A stretch of DNA of 5,660 nt. It comes from Treponema sp. GTDB taxonomy: Bacteria; Spirochaetota; Spirochaetia; Treponematales; Breznakiellaceae. Below the pieces are notes generated by a model. That model did not search any database, was not told where the DNA came from, and was given only the letters and a program-made list of their open reading frames with translations. Both the position numbers and the translations under genes were made by a program. The DNA is taken from assembly GCA_031281685.1 (NCBI GenBank), contig JAITFA010000217.1:1-5660 (forward strand), written 5' to 3'. This document shows positions 5,515-5,660 of the stretch, piece by piece (position 1 is the stretch's first letter; the number at the start of each line of letters is the position of its first letter).

Positions 5515-5660
5515 GGATGTCTGGCACCGGATGTCTGACACCACAGCCTCACCGCGCCGCACTGGATGTCTGGCACTGGATGTCTGACACCACAGCCTCA
5601 CCGCGCCGCACTGGATGTCTGGCACTGGATGTCTGACACCACAGCCTCAGCGCGCCGCAC
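5515..5660 (+). repeat. 49-bp tandem repeat, three copies running off the window
   Basis: Units start at 5515, 5564 and 5613; the last is cut by the window edge after 48 bp. Each has two 14-bp heads in tandem, GGATGTCTGGCAC(C/T) and GGATGTCTGACACC, then a 21-bp tail, ACAGCCTCA followed by CCGCGCCGCACT. Copies differ by single bases: C to T at the end of the first head from the second copy on, and C to G in the tail of the third. The tail shares GCCTCA with the end of the preceding gene and GCGCCG with the 31-bp unit, so the two repeat types are related. Confidence 0.92.

Overview
The window holds four protein genes and one tRNA gene in two divergent transcription units, with dense non-coding repeat clusters at both edges. 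It reads as a chromosomal piece of a moderately GC-rich bacterium. A spirochaete of the treponeme type is my best guess, from the overall feel of the membrane sensor protein with a degenerate GGDEF-like domain and from the repeat-rich intergenic DNA. That assignment is inference with modest confidence; no rRNA or other diagnostic marker gene is present.

Left edge (1-457): no gene. A tandem array of 23-bp units occupies about 63-396. It contains two unit types in a higher-order three-unit (69-bp) pattern and is bracketed by copies of a 14-bp motif, GATGTCTGGCGCCA. Leftward unit (minus strand, 2730 down to 458): a promoter drives tRNA-Ala(CGC), followed after only 3 nt by the start of a NYN/PIN-like putative ribonuclease with a C-terminal OST-HTH (LOTUS) domain. 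After a 3-nt gap, in the same reading frame, comes a MATE-family multidrug/cation antiporter starting with GTG.

The 72-bp divergent intergenic region (2674-2745) carries a good promoter for the tRNA operon. The spacer of that promoter contains a 16-bp near-perfect palindrome, which also overlaps the likely -10 of the rightward gene. Rightward genes: a membrane-anchored family 2 glycosyltransferase with the full D / DxD / ED / QxxRW motif set, then a two-TM sensor-like protein with an extracytoplasmic domain, an acidic proline-rich linker and a degenerate GGDEF-like domain.

Right edge (5422-5660): no gene. It is a compound repeat field built on GGATGTCTGGCACC/GGATGTCTGACACC in 31-bp and 49-bp periods, running off the end of the window. 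The first repeat copy includes the stop codon of the upstream gene. The same core motif occurs three times at the left edge, so both gene blocks end in the same repeat family. The most unusual items are the two repeat systems, the tRNA-to-mRNA junction without room for a ribosome binding site, and the palindrome in the divergent promoter.
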